64,000 bases of DNA, from contig CP136069.1 of NCBI GenBank assembly GCA_032622095.1, forward strand, positions 69,961,319 to 70,025,318, read 5' to 3'. This document shows positions 38,001 through 41,487 of the stretch, one piece after another; positions within the stretch are counted from its first letter, which is position 1, and each line of letters begins with the position of its first letter. Under the pieces are notes generated by a model. That model was not told where the DNA came from and did not search any database. It saw nothing but the letters and a program-made list of their open reading frames with translations. The translations under genes and the position numbers were made by a program. Source of the stretch: Siphonodentalium dalli. Its lineage: Eukaryota > Mollusca > Scaphopoda > Gadilida > Siphonodentaliidae.

Positions 38001-39867
38001 TCCACAACGTCTCATACCAGGTTTGTTCACTCATAAGTCCATTACATTCTATAGAGTTATCCTTCTTTTGTCACACAGTTGGTCGGAATGAGACCGTAAC
38101 ATGTCATCATCTTACTGTCCACAACGTCACATACCAGGTATGTTAACTCAAATTATAGCCAAACAGATTCGTACACATAGTTATACTTTCTGGGTATTCT
38201 GGATATACTTTGTCTGCCGTTTGTCCATCTGTTTGTCTATCTGCCCATCTGTGCATATATCTCAACCATGGTTTCTGGGTTCTTGATGAAATTTGGTATG
38301 GTTTGCCAATGGGAATGCTTTCAAAAGAGTCACCAGTGTCATCACTTGCATTTTCCGTTTAGAGTTACTCTTCATTGCATATCAGCATATAGTTGTCGGA
38401 AACTTACTGTTCACAACAGAGCATGCCATGTTTGTCATGGCTGGAAATGTACACCTGTCACTGCTTCTGGGTGACAAGTAGATTTTTGCGCTACTTGCCA
38501 CCTATGCTATGACAGGGGAACTTAGTTTGCAGCAAGCCTGGATATTGTGGGTTTAAAATTTGCGAATGAGGTCCCCCAGAGGGTGAATTTAGTGATGCTA
38601 CCCTGCACAGAATGCTAGCATCACCAAATACACCCTCTGGGAACCTCATTCTGCTTATGACTCATCTTCTGGGAAGTATATATAGTCTCAAATATACATT
38701 GTTTTTAGTTACTTTTGCCCTTCTGTTCAGTTTCTAAATAACCCTAATTTGCAGATAAAATGTATATTAATCAAGGTGAATAATGGGTGAACGAACATCA
38801 CCAACTTCAACTGGGGAACTTCAGTCTGATCCTAGGTCTCCCATAGCAGTTCAGGCCTAAGCAGAATGCGGTTCCCAGAGGGTGAATTTGGTGATGCTAG
38901 CCAGCTATTCAGGATAGAGTCTCCAAACTCACTCTCTGGTGACCTCATTCCGCAAATGTCATATGCACTATATTCAGGCTATGTATGTAGGCTTCTGGTT
39001 GATATGTAGAGAAATATCTATATTAGATTTAGTCTCTTTGAAAAGCCGACAAAATTCCTATGTCAGAATTACGTTCCTGGAAGTGTCCATAATATTTCAT
39101 TTCTACGACGACACAGCATTCCCAACATGATGTTATAAACCATTTCCAAATATGGAGTGCATTCCTGGCATAGTAAATATTTGAGAGGTGAAGGTCGCAA
39201 TGCACATCACATTTGCTGTTTATAAATACATAATCATAAGCAATGTCGGCAGTCCTTACAGGATTCAATGATTTCAATTTGTTAATATTAAATCCAGTGA
39301 ATATACAGTAATGCTCTAAGTAATCGACTTCTTAACCACAGCAGAATTATGGGTAACTTTTCAGGATTTAGTCGGAAATATGGCTTGTTGCCATTCATTG
39401 GAAAGCTCTCCCTGGGAGCTTTCCGATGAATGGCAACAAGCCATATTTCCGACTAAATCCTGAAAAGTTACCCATAATTCTGCTGTGGTTAAGAAGTCGA
39501 TTACTTAGAGCATTACTGTTCTTCTCTAAACACTTGCGTTTGTATTCTCAGGTGCAAGGAAATGGGGGGAGTTTTCGGTTACAAAATTTCAAAGTTTGGA
39601 CGAACCATGGTCTCCATCATTTAGACCCTAGCGGAAACCCTGATGAAGGGTATGCTTATGAAGATAGGGAGATTTTGTTCCCAAAATAATTATTTTAATT
39701 TTGTTTTTCAGTTGAACTTGATGAGATCAATGCGGAGGAGTATAATAGAACACAGATTCCCAGAATTCATCAAAGACTTTTTTGATAAATTGTTTCCAGC
39801 CCAAAATTATCCTGATTGGGCTGTTGAAGCATTGTCTAGTGTCAATGTCTATCTTATGCCGTCATGA
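4804..39867 (+). CDS. QTRT1: Queuine tRNA-ribosyltransferase catalytic subunit 1 (nine exons, complete)
   Basis: The spliced CDS joins 4804-5031, 10384-10452, 17442-17580, 19392-19470, 23678-23793, 30971-31109, 32197-32272, 37826-38020 and 39712-39867, giving 1197 nt and 398 residues (human QTRT1 is about 403). The family enzyme, with QTRT2, replaces guanine-34 of GUN-anticodon tRNAs by queuine in the cytoplasm or at the mitochondrial surface. Visible residues are D100 in DSGG (general acid/base), D154 in LDDVV, QGG at 197-199, GGLSGGE at 223-229, nucleophile D274 in FDCVFPTR, and zinc ligands C312, C314, C317 and H342. Val156 and Gly227 stand where bacterial enzymes have Cys and Val, the known signature of queuine rather than preQ1 use. 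All introns are GT-AG, with phases 0,0,1,2,1,2,0,0. The start is fixed by an in-frame TAA at 4798-4800 and a good Kozak context. The 3' end of exon 8 is duplicated in intron 8. The exon chain is a manual reconstruction. Confidence 0.96.
5032..6066 (+). other. Intron 1, proximal part without recognised elements
   Basis: A CCGTCC-like tract at 5276-5336 marks a relic of the mollusc-type repeat. GATGACCGAAGGTCATC and CTGCCGAAGGCAG at 5551-5585 are short palindromes. The rest is AT-rich and shows nothing recognisable. Confidence 0.4.
6067..8495. mobile_element. Mutator-like non-autonomous element with 10-bp target duplication
   Basis: The termini TGGCAAGCCGTTTTCACA (6067) and its reverse complement (ending 8495) are flanked by identical TAGGTTTGTA at 6057-6066 and 8496-8505. 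The inverted ends continue as arrays of the 16-bp palindrome TTGGACTTAAGTCCAA: left 6105-6380, right 7105-7190 plus 8259-8466. An internal hairpin (6197-6327, GAATTCGGCGAGGAATT) lies in the left array. The core 6380-7105 has no transposase. A 9-11-bp duplication with long TIRs is the Mutator/MULE hallmark. The right array is split by the element at 7192-8258. Confidence 0.85.
7192..8258. mobile_element. TA-flanked element nested in the Mutator-like element
   Basis: The left end CTCTCCCCTGCCTAATAAACG is matched in inverted form by CGTTTATTTGGCAGGAGAGAG, read here as CGTTTATTTGGC then AGGAGAGAG ending at 8258. TA flanks both sides (7190-7191, 8259-8260). Removing the element and one TA restores GGACTTAAGTCC exactly. 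The interior (1067 bp) carries repeated TAATAGTGATGG(T/C)GC motifs near both ends and no ORF. TA duplication points to the Tc1/mariner type. Confidence 0.85.
8506..9150 (+). other. Intron 1 AT-rich stretch
   Basis: It contains a poly(T) run at about 8849-8866 and T-rich sequence to 8890. Short open frames here are not gene-like. Nothing else was recognised. Confidence 0.35.
9150..9645. repeat. Tandem repeat of about 150-180 bp, three units
   Basis: Units share TATTAACCCTTTTC (9281, 9434, 9611), GAGGGTACCTTCATGGTGTAAT, read as GAGGGTACC then TTCATGGTGTAAT, and GAGATTTGAAACTTCA. It lies within intron 1. Confidence 0.6.
9655..10015 (+). repeat. GTCGAGTTTT-hairpin repeat, first copy
   Basis: The copy starts with the hairpin GTCGAGTTTT/AAAACTCGAC, then CTTATAGTTTGATG, a G/C-rich GGGCGGGCGG tract, ACTCAACCGTTTATTGACGG and about 1.5 units of the 161-bp sub-repeat. 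A second, longer copy in the same orientation is at 10842-11960, on the other side of exon 2. Confidence 0.65.
10384..10452 (+). CDS. QTRT1: QTRT1 exon 2 (residues 77-99)
   Basis: This is a 69-nt exon after TTTCTTAACAG, with donor GTATGT at 10453. It encodes [18 protein letters not shown] then RSLLT, which matches the family segment just before the catalytic DSGG. Both flanking introns are phase 0. It is too short to stand out as an open frame and was found by homology. It lies between two copies of the GTCGAGTTTT-hairpin repeat family. Confidence 0.93.
10520..10840 (+). repeat. Degenerate 'AGTTATGGCCC' repeat units in intron 2
   Basis: Two partial units share GAGTTTCT(G/C)AGCCCAAAATACAG, GTACGAAT or GTTCGAAT, and GAGTTATGGCCCTTTTTC. 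These are the hallmark blocks of the dispersed family also seen at 12440, 17640, 20730 and 35900. Confidence 0.5.
10842..11960 (+). repeat. GTCGAGTTTT-hairpin repeat, second copy with 161-bp tandem units
   Basis: The same hairpin head as at 9655 is followed by at least four units with a constant 161-bp period (CATTTTTC at 11208, 11369, 11530 and 11691). Each contains AGCTCGTTAGCGCGATAAC, GGTGTCTCCCAAGAATA, TTCGAAAACCGGCC and GAGTTATGGCCCTTAATTAG. The distal end has GGCGGTAGCCACCGGCGG. Confidence 0.75.
12440..12753 (+). repeat. Tandem 'AGTTATGGC' repeat, two units
   Basis: Two units of about 160 bp share CCGATGATAACTTTAGTTT-like starts, GTTTATCAG, CAAAATACAGGTCA, GTTCGAAT and GAGAGTTATGGC. 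Confidence 0.6.
12754..12850 (+). mobile_element. Possible hAT-type left terminus
   Basis: TAGTGTTGAAACGATTAATCGA interrupts the tandem repeat exactly at GTTATGGC and resembles hAT ends (TAGTGTTG plus an ACGATTAATCG block). I give it here as TAGTGTTGAAACG then ATTAATCGAC. No matching right end or second copy of GTTATGGC was found, so only a truncated terminus can be claimed. Confidence 0.35.
12850..13920 (+). other. Intron 2 sequence without recognised features
   Basis: No conserved coding segment, TIR or tandem repeat was recognised. Confidence 0.35.
13920..14571 (+). repeat. 'GCCATCTTGGAT' repeat, several units, split by an insertion
   Basis: Degenerate units share CTTCATA(T/C)GGATCTTC, GGATGGGAGC, CAGC(C/T)A(T/C)CTTGGATTT and GACACACC(T/C)TGCAG. 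The repeat resumes at 17222-17365 after the element 14572-17221. Confidence 0.55.
14572..17221. mobile_element. 2.65-kb TIR element with 7-bp target duplication
   Basis: The left end CACTGTGGAGGATATGCTCC and the right end (reverse complement of CACTGTGGAGGATACGCTCC) continue as matching arms through CTCGAAATCTCATTCCG and CCGAGCAAA, about 46 bp. TTTAGCA flanks both sides (14565-14571, 17222-17228). Rejoining the flanks restores the surrounding repeat. No transposase was recognised. The duplication could be 7 or a degenerate 8, so hAT or P-like assignment is open. A CTTAAG-palindrome element (15830-16390) is nested inside. Confidence 0.8.
15830..16390. repeat. GCGC-type CTTAAG palindrome element
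   Basis: Units such as TTGCGCTTAAG, TAAGCGCAATAAGGAATAT and GCACTTAAGTGCAATTA frame the same interior segment as at 3826-3900. It is nested in the 14572-17221 element. Confidence 0.65.
17442..17580 (+). CDS. QTRT1: QTRT1 exon 3 (residues 100-145, plus first base of codon 146)
   Basis: The exon begins after TACTTTAG with [11 protein letters not shown]100 corresponds to the active-site aspartate that acts as general acid/base in TGT enzymes. It continues through KFQSPHDGS and [13 protein letters not shown], all strongly conserved. The donor is GTCTGT at 17581, phase 1; the split codon becomes Gly146. Confidence 0.95.
17640..18270 (+). repeat. Tandem 'AGTTATGGC' repeat, four degenerate units in intron 3
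   Basis: Units of about 150-165 bp share ATGATAACTTTA, GGATC(A/T)AAACCAA, CAGGTCA(A/T)GTTCGAATATGGGTT-like blocks and CCCATTTTTGCC. They lie immediately downstream of exon 3. Confidence 0.6.
18270..19391 (+). other. Intron 3 sequence without recognised features
   Basis: It holds a (TG)n run at 19258-19269 and AT-rich sequence. No element ends or coding segments were recognised. Confidence 0.35.
19392..19470 (+). CDS. QTRT1: QTRT1 exon 4 (last two bases of codon 146 to residue 171)
   Basis: The exon follows TTTCCAG and encodes [14 protein letters not shown] then [12 protein letters not shown]154 is the family's base-recognition aspartate. Val156 occupies the position of the bacterial Cys that limits those enzymes to preQ1, so the pocket is of the eukaryotic queuine type. 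The donor is GTAGCT at 19471, phase 2. Confidence 0.95.
19500..20441. mobile_element. Degenerate TTAA-flanked element
   Basis: The left end TCCATTCTTTACTAAATATTC after TTAA (19496-19499) resembles the reverse complement of the right end ...GAATTTAGTATAGAAAGG before TTAA (20442-20445). Inner inverted blocks GGCAGGCCTGCAGATTT and AAATTTGTAGGCCTGCC support one element. It is interrupted by the foldback at 19579-20036. TTAA targets are used by piggyBac-type elements. Confidence 0.5.
19579..20036. mobile_element. Foldback element with GTGACCCGCC ends and two internal hairpins
   Basis: GTGACCCGCCATATCAAATC and its inverse bound a 458-bp element whose arms continue through CAGTCGGAAGT, ACCCTGTGCCAATGCATTC and TATATATGCGAG. 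ATTT flanks both sides (19575-19578, 20037-20040). Each half carries a near-perfect hairpin (19629-19698 and 19915-19985) around GCGAGTCGACC. Confidence 0.75.
20730..21345 (+). repeat. Tandem 'AGTTATGGCCC' repeat split by an hAT-like MITE
   Basis: Units share GGATGATAACTTTAGTA, GAATGAAATTTGGTATGTGAG, read as GAATGAAATTTGG then TATGTGAG, CAGGTCAAGTTC and CAGAGTTATGGCCC. The insertion at 20978-21230 lies inside the CTAGCCCAAAATACAGG block. Confidence 0.65.
20978..21230. mobile_element. hAT-like palindromic MITE with perfect 8-bp target duplication
   Basis: It begins CAAGCCTTTAAATAGTGTG and ends in the inverse of CAAGCCTTGAAATAGGGTG. It is flanked by GCCAAAAA at 20970-20977 and 21231-21238. The body consists of inverted blocks GCAGAATGAGGTCCCCAG, AGGGTGAATTTAGTGATG and CTAGCTCGC. 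It is the best-preserved member of a family with copies near 23487, 34527, 35045, 35320, 38564, 38860 and 40371. Confidence 0.85.
21645..22150. mobile_element. Long foldback element with about 200-bp arms
   Basis: The left arm carries CATGCTATGAATCT, TAGAGATCATATTCCACCA, AAAACCTTGGAACTTTTT, AACGCGGGGAATATATTTCT and TCCCAACTGGAAATT. The right arm carries all of these inverted in order, with about 110 bp between arms. The ends are approximate. A fragment of the right arm opens the window at 1-100. Confidence 0.7.
22420..22760 (+). repeat. Degenerate tandem repeat, about 150-bp units
   Basis: Units share ATCATCTCCATGATA, CAATTGGTRC and AGGGAGGGG(C/A)A(G/C)CACCAA-like blocks. It is non-coding, in intron 4. 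Confidence 0.45.
22865..23133. mobile_element. TTAA-flanked element with two TATATATGCGAG hairpins
   Basis: TTAA lies at 22861-22864 and 23134-23137. The ends CCCTTTTATGATGGG and the inverse of CTCTTCAATAACTGG are diverged relatives. Two hairpins (about 22915-22985 and 23010-23090) share the TTCTCTTATATATGCGAG arm with the elements at 19579, 30162 and 36402. Confidence 0.6.
23410..23612. mobile_element. Partial hAT-like MITE copy adjacent to exon 5
   Basis: It contains GAAGATGAGGCCTAAGCAG, the palindromic core GAGGGTGAATTTTGTGATGC and its inverse, and the terminus inverse to CAAGACTTCAAATAGTGTC. It ends 66 bp before exon 5. Confidence 0.6.
23678..23793 (+). CDS. QTRT1: QTRT1 exon 5 (end of codon 172 to residue 210)
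   Basis: The exon follows a pyrimidine tract and TTTTCAG. It encodes [28 protein letters not shown] and KKCAK. The QGG at 197-199 is the conserved substrate-binding glutamine loop. The donor is GTACTA at 23794, phase 1; the split codon becomes Glu211. Confidence 0.95.
23905..24080 (+). repeat. Fragment of the 'ATGATAACTTT' repeat in intron 5
   Basis: CATATTATGTTATTGGTC, CAGATAATAACTTTTGA and GAATAAAATTTGGTATGTG match the first unit at 20690-20800. Confidence 0.5.
24298..24480. repeat. Left inverted terminal repeat of the DIRS-like element
   Basis: It starts CTGAACTATATGG and ends GCCAGTTTTATTT. It pairs base for base with 29558-29740 in reverse complement. An internal duplication ACTCCGGTCAATCAG occurs twice. 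Confidence 0.85.
25550..27480. other. Interior of the DIRS-like element, 5' half
   Basis: Degenerate repeats of roughly 150 bp recur between 26380 and 27100 (CATTTATATTG, CACATATAAAG, ACATGGCTCTT, CAACCACTGC). A 50-bp block near 26728-26780 (GCAGGCCTGC, GGAGGCGAACGAC, CACCTGGAGGT) also occurs inverted in intron 4 near 20195-20245. No protein family was recognised in any frame. Confidence 0.45.
27540..29240. other. Interior of the DIRS-like element, GC-richer duplicated block
   Basis: Two blocks are duplicated: CCACTCCATTACG, GTCTTGTCCCCCTGGAA and CCAGGCCTGCTCC at 27583-27690 and 28275-28375; and GAGATTCGGGCAACCAATCC, GCCTTTGG and a GGGAAG/GAGGAAG(A/C)CTCG end at 28131-28290 and 28923-29060. 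Base composition is markedly higher in G+C than the flanks. Open frames up to 145 codons exist on both strands without recognisable domains. Confidence 0.5.
29393..29489. repeat. Internal complementary region of the DIRS-like element
   Basis: 29393-29433 is the inverse of the left terminus (24271-24311). 29431-29489 is the inverse of the right terminus (about 29732-29790). The halves share the central AAA/TTT. In the DIRS replication model this region templates closure of the circular intermediate. Confidence 0.8.
29558..29740. repeat. Right inverted terminal repeat of the DIRS-like element
   Basis: It is the inverse of 24298-24480, 183 bp, with no differences noticed. Confidence 0.85.
29913..30052 (+). 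repeat. 28-bp tandem repeat, five units
   Basis: TTAACTACTCATCAGAAAT recurs at 29913, 29941, 29969, 29997 and 30025 with an exact 28-bp period and alternating AAGTACAC/CAAGTATA variants. It lies in intron 5, 120 bp after the DIRS-like element. Confidence 0.85.
30162..30378. mobile_element. TTAA-flanked element with TATATATGCGAG hairpins
   Basis: TTAA at 30158-30161 and 30379-30382 flanks CCCTTTCGTGACGGG and the inverse of CCCTTTAATGTCTGG. One complete hairpin (30262-30335) and a degraded one (30185-30235) match the family at 22865 and 36402. Confidence 0.7.
30780..30923. mobile_element. CAGTAATGC foldback MITE, short form, in intron 5
   Basis: The arms CAGTAATGCCCTAAGTAATC, TTAACTACAGCAGAATTATG and GGGTAACTTTTCAGGATTTAG are mirrored exactly on the right. 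The flank is TA on the left and TT on the right. It lies 47 bp upstream of exon 6 and is a shorter relative of the three hairpins in each 4.7-kb array unit. Confidence 0.8.
30971..31109 (+). CDS. QTRT1: QTRT1 exon 6 (end of codon 211 to residue 256)
   Basis: The exon follows TTCCTTCCAG and encodes [29 protein letters not shown] and KPRYLMGV. Gly227 replaces the bacterial Val next to the base-binding Gly and Leu, as in other eukaryotic QTRT1 proteins. I place the donor at 31110 (GTGGGT, phase 2). A GT four bases later (GTAAAT at 31114) looks stronger by consensus, but it would not join exon 7 in frame to give the conserved MGVGFAVDL. Confidence 0.93.
31110..32196 (+). other. Intron 6, no recognised element
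   Basis: An imperfect hairpin CATCTTCTCCC/GGGAGAAGTGACATC lies at about 31277-31316. Nothing else was recognised. Confidence 0.35.
32197..32272 (+). CDS. QTRT1: QTRT1 exon 7 (end of codon 257 to residue 282), nucleophile exon
   Basis: The exon follows GTGTTGCAG and encodes [26 protein letters not shown]274 in FDC is the nucleophile that forms the covalent tRNA-ribose intermediate in this family. The donor is GTATGT at 32273, phase 0. Confidence 0.95.
32286..34526 (+). repeat. 124-bp tandem repeat in intron 7, split by an hAT-like element
   Basis: Unit boundaries are marked by GTATGACA. Unit 1 (about 32286-32401) and unit 2 (34385-34508) share ATAATAAAAT(A/T)ATTGAT, ATTATAT and GTGCATTCCACAATTAAT-like blocks, and TATTACCACATCCAT. 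A third unit starts at 34509 and is interrupted by the MITE at 34527-34915. The intervening 32410-34384 is a separate element. Confidence 0.65.
32410..34384. mobile_element. hAT-like element with 8-bp target duplication
   Basis: The left end TAGGGCCCGACGA and the inverse of right end TAGGGCTCGACGA are flanked by GTATGACA at 32402-32409 and 34385-34392. Both subterminal regions carry ATTCGATTCGA repeats. The 8-bp duplication and TAGGGC terminus fit the hAT superfamily. No intact transposase is present. A minus-strand open frame at 33108-33503 starts acidic ([18 protein letters not shown]) and may be a relic of an element-encoded protein. Confidence 0.7.
34527..34915. mobile_element. hAT-like composite MITE with near-perfect 8-bp duplication
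   Basis: The start CAAGATAGTGTGTCTGTCG and end (inverse of CAAGCATTGAAATAGTC) are flanked by GTTGCCCT (34519-34526) and GTTGCCAT (34916-34923), 7 of 8 identical. The uninterrupted sequence GAGTTGCCATTCCCATCC exists in the neighbouring tandem unit at 34393-34410, an empty-site reference. Two palindromic blocks flank a core of about 230 bp. Confidence 0.8.
35045..35430. mobile_element. Composite copy of the hAT-like MITE
   Basis: TTTAGTGTGCCTGTCATTTG at the left and its inverse at the right bound two palindromic blocks (35060-35112 and 35322-35412) with GAATGAGGTC and GAGGGTGAATTTGGTGATGC. No clean target duplication was found. Confidence 0.6.
35895..36290 (+). repeat. Tandem 'ATGATAACTTTAG' repeat, two units
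   Basis: Units share GGATGATAA(C/T)TTTAG, AACTGAATG(G/A)AATGAAATT, GGCACAAAATACA and GTCAAGTTCAAATT-type blocks, ending CCATGGGCATAGCTTGCCAC. The end block also occurs at 21307-21335. Confidence 0.6.
36402..36794. mobile_element. TTAA-flanked CCCTTTACCCAACA element with two hairpins
   Basis: TTAA at 36398-36401 and 36795-36798 flanks CCCTTTACCCAACA and TGTTGGGTAAAGGG, a perfect 14-bp TIR. Inside, two hairpins (36548-36620 and 36702-36772) with arms GCCAATGCATTCTCTTATAT and GTCGACC lie tail to tail. The TTAA target with a CCC...GGG terminus is piggyBac-like. There is no ORF. Confidence 0.8.
36800..37374 (+). other. Intron 7 AT-rich stretch
   Basis: No repeat or coding segment was recognised. 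Confidence 0.35.
37375..37748 (+). repeat. 41-bp minisatellite just upstream of exon 8, about nine units
   Basis: The unit TTTGTCGGGACTGAGAGCG plus ATTCGGTTTACAGTGGGTC and CAG repeats with an exact 41-bp period over the last units (TTGTC at 37581, 37622 and 37663). Upstream units are more diverged. It ends 77 bp before the exon 8 acceptor. Confidence 0.88.
37826..38020 (+). CDS. QTRT1: QTRT1 exon 8 (residues 283-347), zinc-binding exon
   Basis: The exon follows ATTTTTTCAG and encodes [10 protein letters not shown], then CSCSTC with zinc ligands C312, C314 and C317, and TVHNVSYQ with zinc ligand H342. The donor at 38021 is GTTTGT. The frame stays open past this donor for 39 more codons through a duplicate of the exon's last 66 bp to a second donor, GTATGT at 38138, so an extended isoform is possible. 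A 41-bp minisatellite ends 77 bp upstream of the acceptor. Confidence 0.95.
38072..38137 (+). other. Second copy of the QTRT1 exon 8 tail with its own donor
   Basis: These 66 bp repeat 37955-38020 with about 8 differences (roughly 88% identity). They encode [22 protein letters not shown] split as [10 protein letters not shown] and [12 protein letters not shown], versus [10 protein letters not shown] and [12 protein letters not shown] in the first copy. The zinc histidine in LTVHN is retained. The period is 117 bp, a multiple of three, and the 51-bp spacer has no stop, so the frame runs on from exon 8. The following donor, GTATGT, is closer to consensus than the first copy's GTTTGT. It could be an alternative exon 8 end or a neutral duplicate. 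Confidence 0.8.
38380..38435 (+). pseudogene. Third, decayed copy of the exon 8 tail
   Basis: The segment aligns with copy 2 and its upstream flank: an AGAGTTA...TTCTT stretch, AGTTGTCGGAA, then ACTTACTGTTCACAACA and a CCATGTTTGTCA end. About 20 bp of the middle are deleted, including the RNETV codons. The frame and splice donor are damaged, so it is a relic of the same duplication series. Confidence 0.55.
38564..38970. mobile_element. Composite hAT-like MITE in intron 8
   Basis: Two palindromic blocks (38566-38658 and 38866-38956) with GAATGAGGTC, CAGAGGGTGAATTTAGTGAT and their inverses flank a 200-bp core (CTCATCTTCTGGGAAGTAT, CAACTGGGGAACTTCAG). The outer ends are eroded. Confidence 0.65.
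39306..39518. mobile_element. CAGTAATGC foldback MITE in intron 8
   Basis: A nearly perfect 213-bp palindrome starts CAGTAATGCTCTAAGTAATC and centres on GGAAAGCTCTCCCTGGGAGC. It is preceded by TA. It is the solitary relative of the hairpins in the tandem array downstream. Confidence 0.85.
39712..39867 (+). CDS. QTRT1: QTRT1 exon 9 (residues 348-398 and stop)
   Basis: The exon follows TTGTTTTTCAG and encodes [34 protein letters not shown] and [12 protein letters not shown], matching the family's C-terminal helices (human ends in DALASVGITLG). It ends in TGA at 39865-39867. Its last codons form the first unit of a degenerate minisatellite that continues downstream, so the final residues may have been shaped by repeat turnover. 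Confidence 0.94.
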   Translation: MNLMRSMRRSIIEHRFPEFIKDFFDKLFPAQNYPDWAVEALSSVNVYLMPS

Positions 39868-40310
39868 CGATGGCTTCATTGTCTAGTGTAAACATCAAAC
39901 TGATAACGTCATGACGATGACCGCTGATGCCTTCATGGTGATGTCTTCATTGTCTAGTGTAAACATCAAACTGATGCCTTCATGATGATGACTGCTGATG
40001 CCTTTATGATGATGGCTTGATTGATTAGTGTCAACGTCAGTCTGATGGCGTCATGACTTCATTTTGTAGTGTCAACATCAAACTGATGCCGCCATGGTGA
40101 TTACTGCTGATGCCTTCATATCGATGGCATCATCAAAATCAAGCTGATGCCGTAATGATGATAGCTTCAGAAACGTCAAGCTGATTCTGTCATGACAATG
40201 ACTGTTGATGCCATCATGACAATAACTGCCGATGCCATCATGACAACAACTGCTGATGCCATCATGACAACAACTGCCGATGCTTTTGTCAATGTCAAGC
40301 TGATGCCATA
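39829..40310 (+). repeat. Degenerate minisatellite running from the last QTRT1 codons into the 3' UTR
   Basis: Units of about 40-72 bp share CATTGTCTAGTGT, a GTCAA(C/A)(G/A)TCA-type stretch, CTGATGCC and GTCATGACGATG. The first unit (39829-39875) contains the codons for [11 protein letters not shown] and the stop. Later units carry further TGATGCC/ATCATGACAA sub-repeats. The repeat ends just before ATTAAA at 40311. Confidence 0.75.
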
Positions 40311-40316
40311 ATTAAA
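40311..40316 (+). promoter_or_regulatory. Candidate polyadenylation signal for QTRT1
   Basis: ATTAAA lies about 440 bp after the stop codon, at the end of the 3' minisatellite and before the next mobile element (40371). It is the common variant hexamer and the most plausible one in this interval. The cleavage site is unknown. Confidence 0.35.
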
Positions 40317-40370
40317 TTTTAAAATCACTCCTAGTGTTCAATCGTTCTAGGCTTACAGTGATATGCCTGC

Positions 40371-40815
40371 CAAGTCTAGAAATAGTGTGTCTGGCATTTG
40401 CAGAATGAGGTCCCTAGAGGGTGAATTTAGTTACACCAGGCCGCTGTGCTTATTAGAATGCCAGATTCACCCTCTGGTGACCTCATTCTGCCAAGGCATC
40501 ATCTTCTGGGAAGTAGCTTTTGTCTCAAATGAACATTGTTTTCAGTTACCTTTCCCTTCTCTTCAGTTTCTATGTCCCCTAATTTGCAGAAGATTAATTT
40601 CAGAATCAAAATGAATAATTAATAAGTGAACATCACCAATTTCAACTAGGGAAGTTCAACCTGATCCAAGGTCTCCCATAGCAGTTGAGGCCTAAACAGA
40701 ATGAGGTCCCCAGAGGGTAAATTTGGTGATTCTAGCCTGCTGTTCTGGATAGCATCACTAAATTCACCCTCTGGGGACCTCATTCTGCAAATGACAGACA
40801 CGATTTCAAGTCTTG
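40371..40815. mobile_element. Composite hAT-like MITE downstream of QTRT1
   Basis: It starts CAAGTCTAGAAATAGTGTG and ends in the inverse of CAAGACTTGAAATCGTGTC. Palindromic blocks lie at 40402-40492 and 40697-40790 around the family core. The flanks ATGCCTGC and ATCCTCAG do not match as an 8-bp duplication. Confidence 0.7.
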
Positions 40816-41224
40816 ATCCTCAGAATGTGACAGAATCAATCATTGCTAGGTAATTTTGGGGCTCCAAACTGCCATGTTTCTTAAAGAGACATAAGGCACT
40901 CGCAGCGAGTAAACGTGAAAAACCAAACAGGTTTGTAAAACAATCATCACTAAGAAGAAGATGGATAATAGACAGAGTTTATTTTTATTGTTATTATTGA
41001 TAACTATCCAGGGACGAGATTTTGCATGCTGAAACCACTGTTACGTAAACATTACTCTTACAGTGAAAGTCATTTTATCAACAAACATCAAACATATCAA
41101 GCCAAATGCAATTCTACAAATCAAATGTTTTAGTTCAAAGTTGAAAATCAGTGTGGAATATTTTTAATTAATGTAGACATTCATGATTTTGTTAGAATTT
41201 GCTCAATTGTTTGCTGATAACATA
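40816..41224. other. Spacer between QTRT1 and the large tandem array
   Basis: This is unique-looking AT-rich sequence and forms the left flank of the array. No gene was seen. Confidence 0.4.
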
Positions 41225-41487
41225 CAGTAATGCTCTAATTAATCGACTTCTTAACCACAGCAGAATTATGGGTAACTTTTCAGGATTTAGTCGGAAATAT
41301 GGCTTGTTGCCATTCATCGGAAAGCTCTCGGCGAGAGCAACAAGAAATATGGCTTGTTGCCATTCATCGGAAAGCTCTCGGCGAGAGCTCTCCGATGAAT
41401 GGCAACAAACCATATTTCCGACTAAATCCTGAAAAGTTACCCATAATTCTGCTGTGGTTAAGAAGTCGATTAATTAGAGCATTACTG
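41225..41487. mobile_element. Foldback MITE A (array unit 1)
   Basis: CAGTAATGCTCTAATTAATC and its inverse bound a 263-bp hairpin. TA flanks both sides (41223-41224, 41488-41489), typical of Tc1/mariner-type MITEs. It carries an internal duplication of AAATATGGCTTGTTGCCATT. Counterparts in later units begin at 45904, 50571, 55377 and 60174, with chimeric left ends. Confidence 0.85.

Noticed and set aside
38564-38970. Target-site duplication for the intron 8 composite MITE
   Set aside because: Both outer ends are eroded and no 8-bp match could be found.
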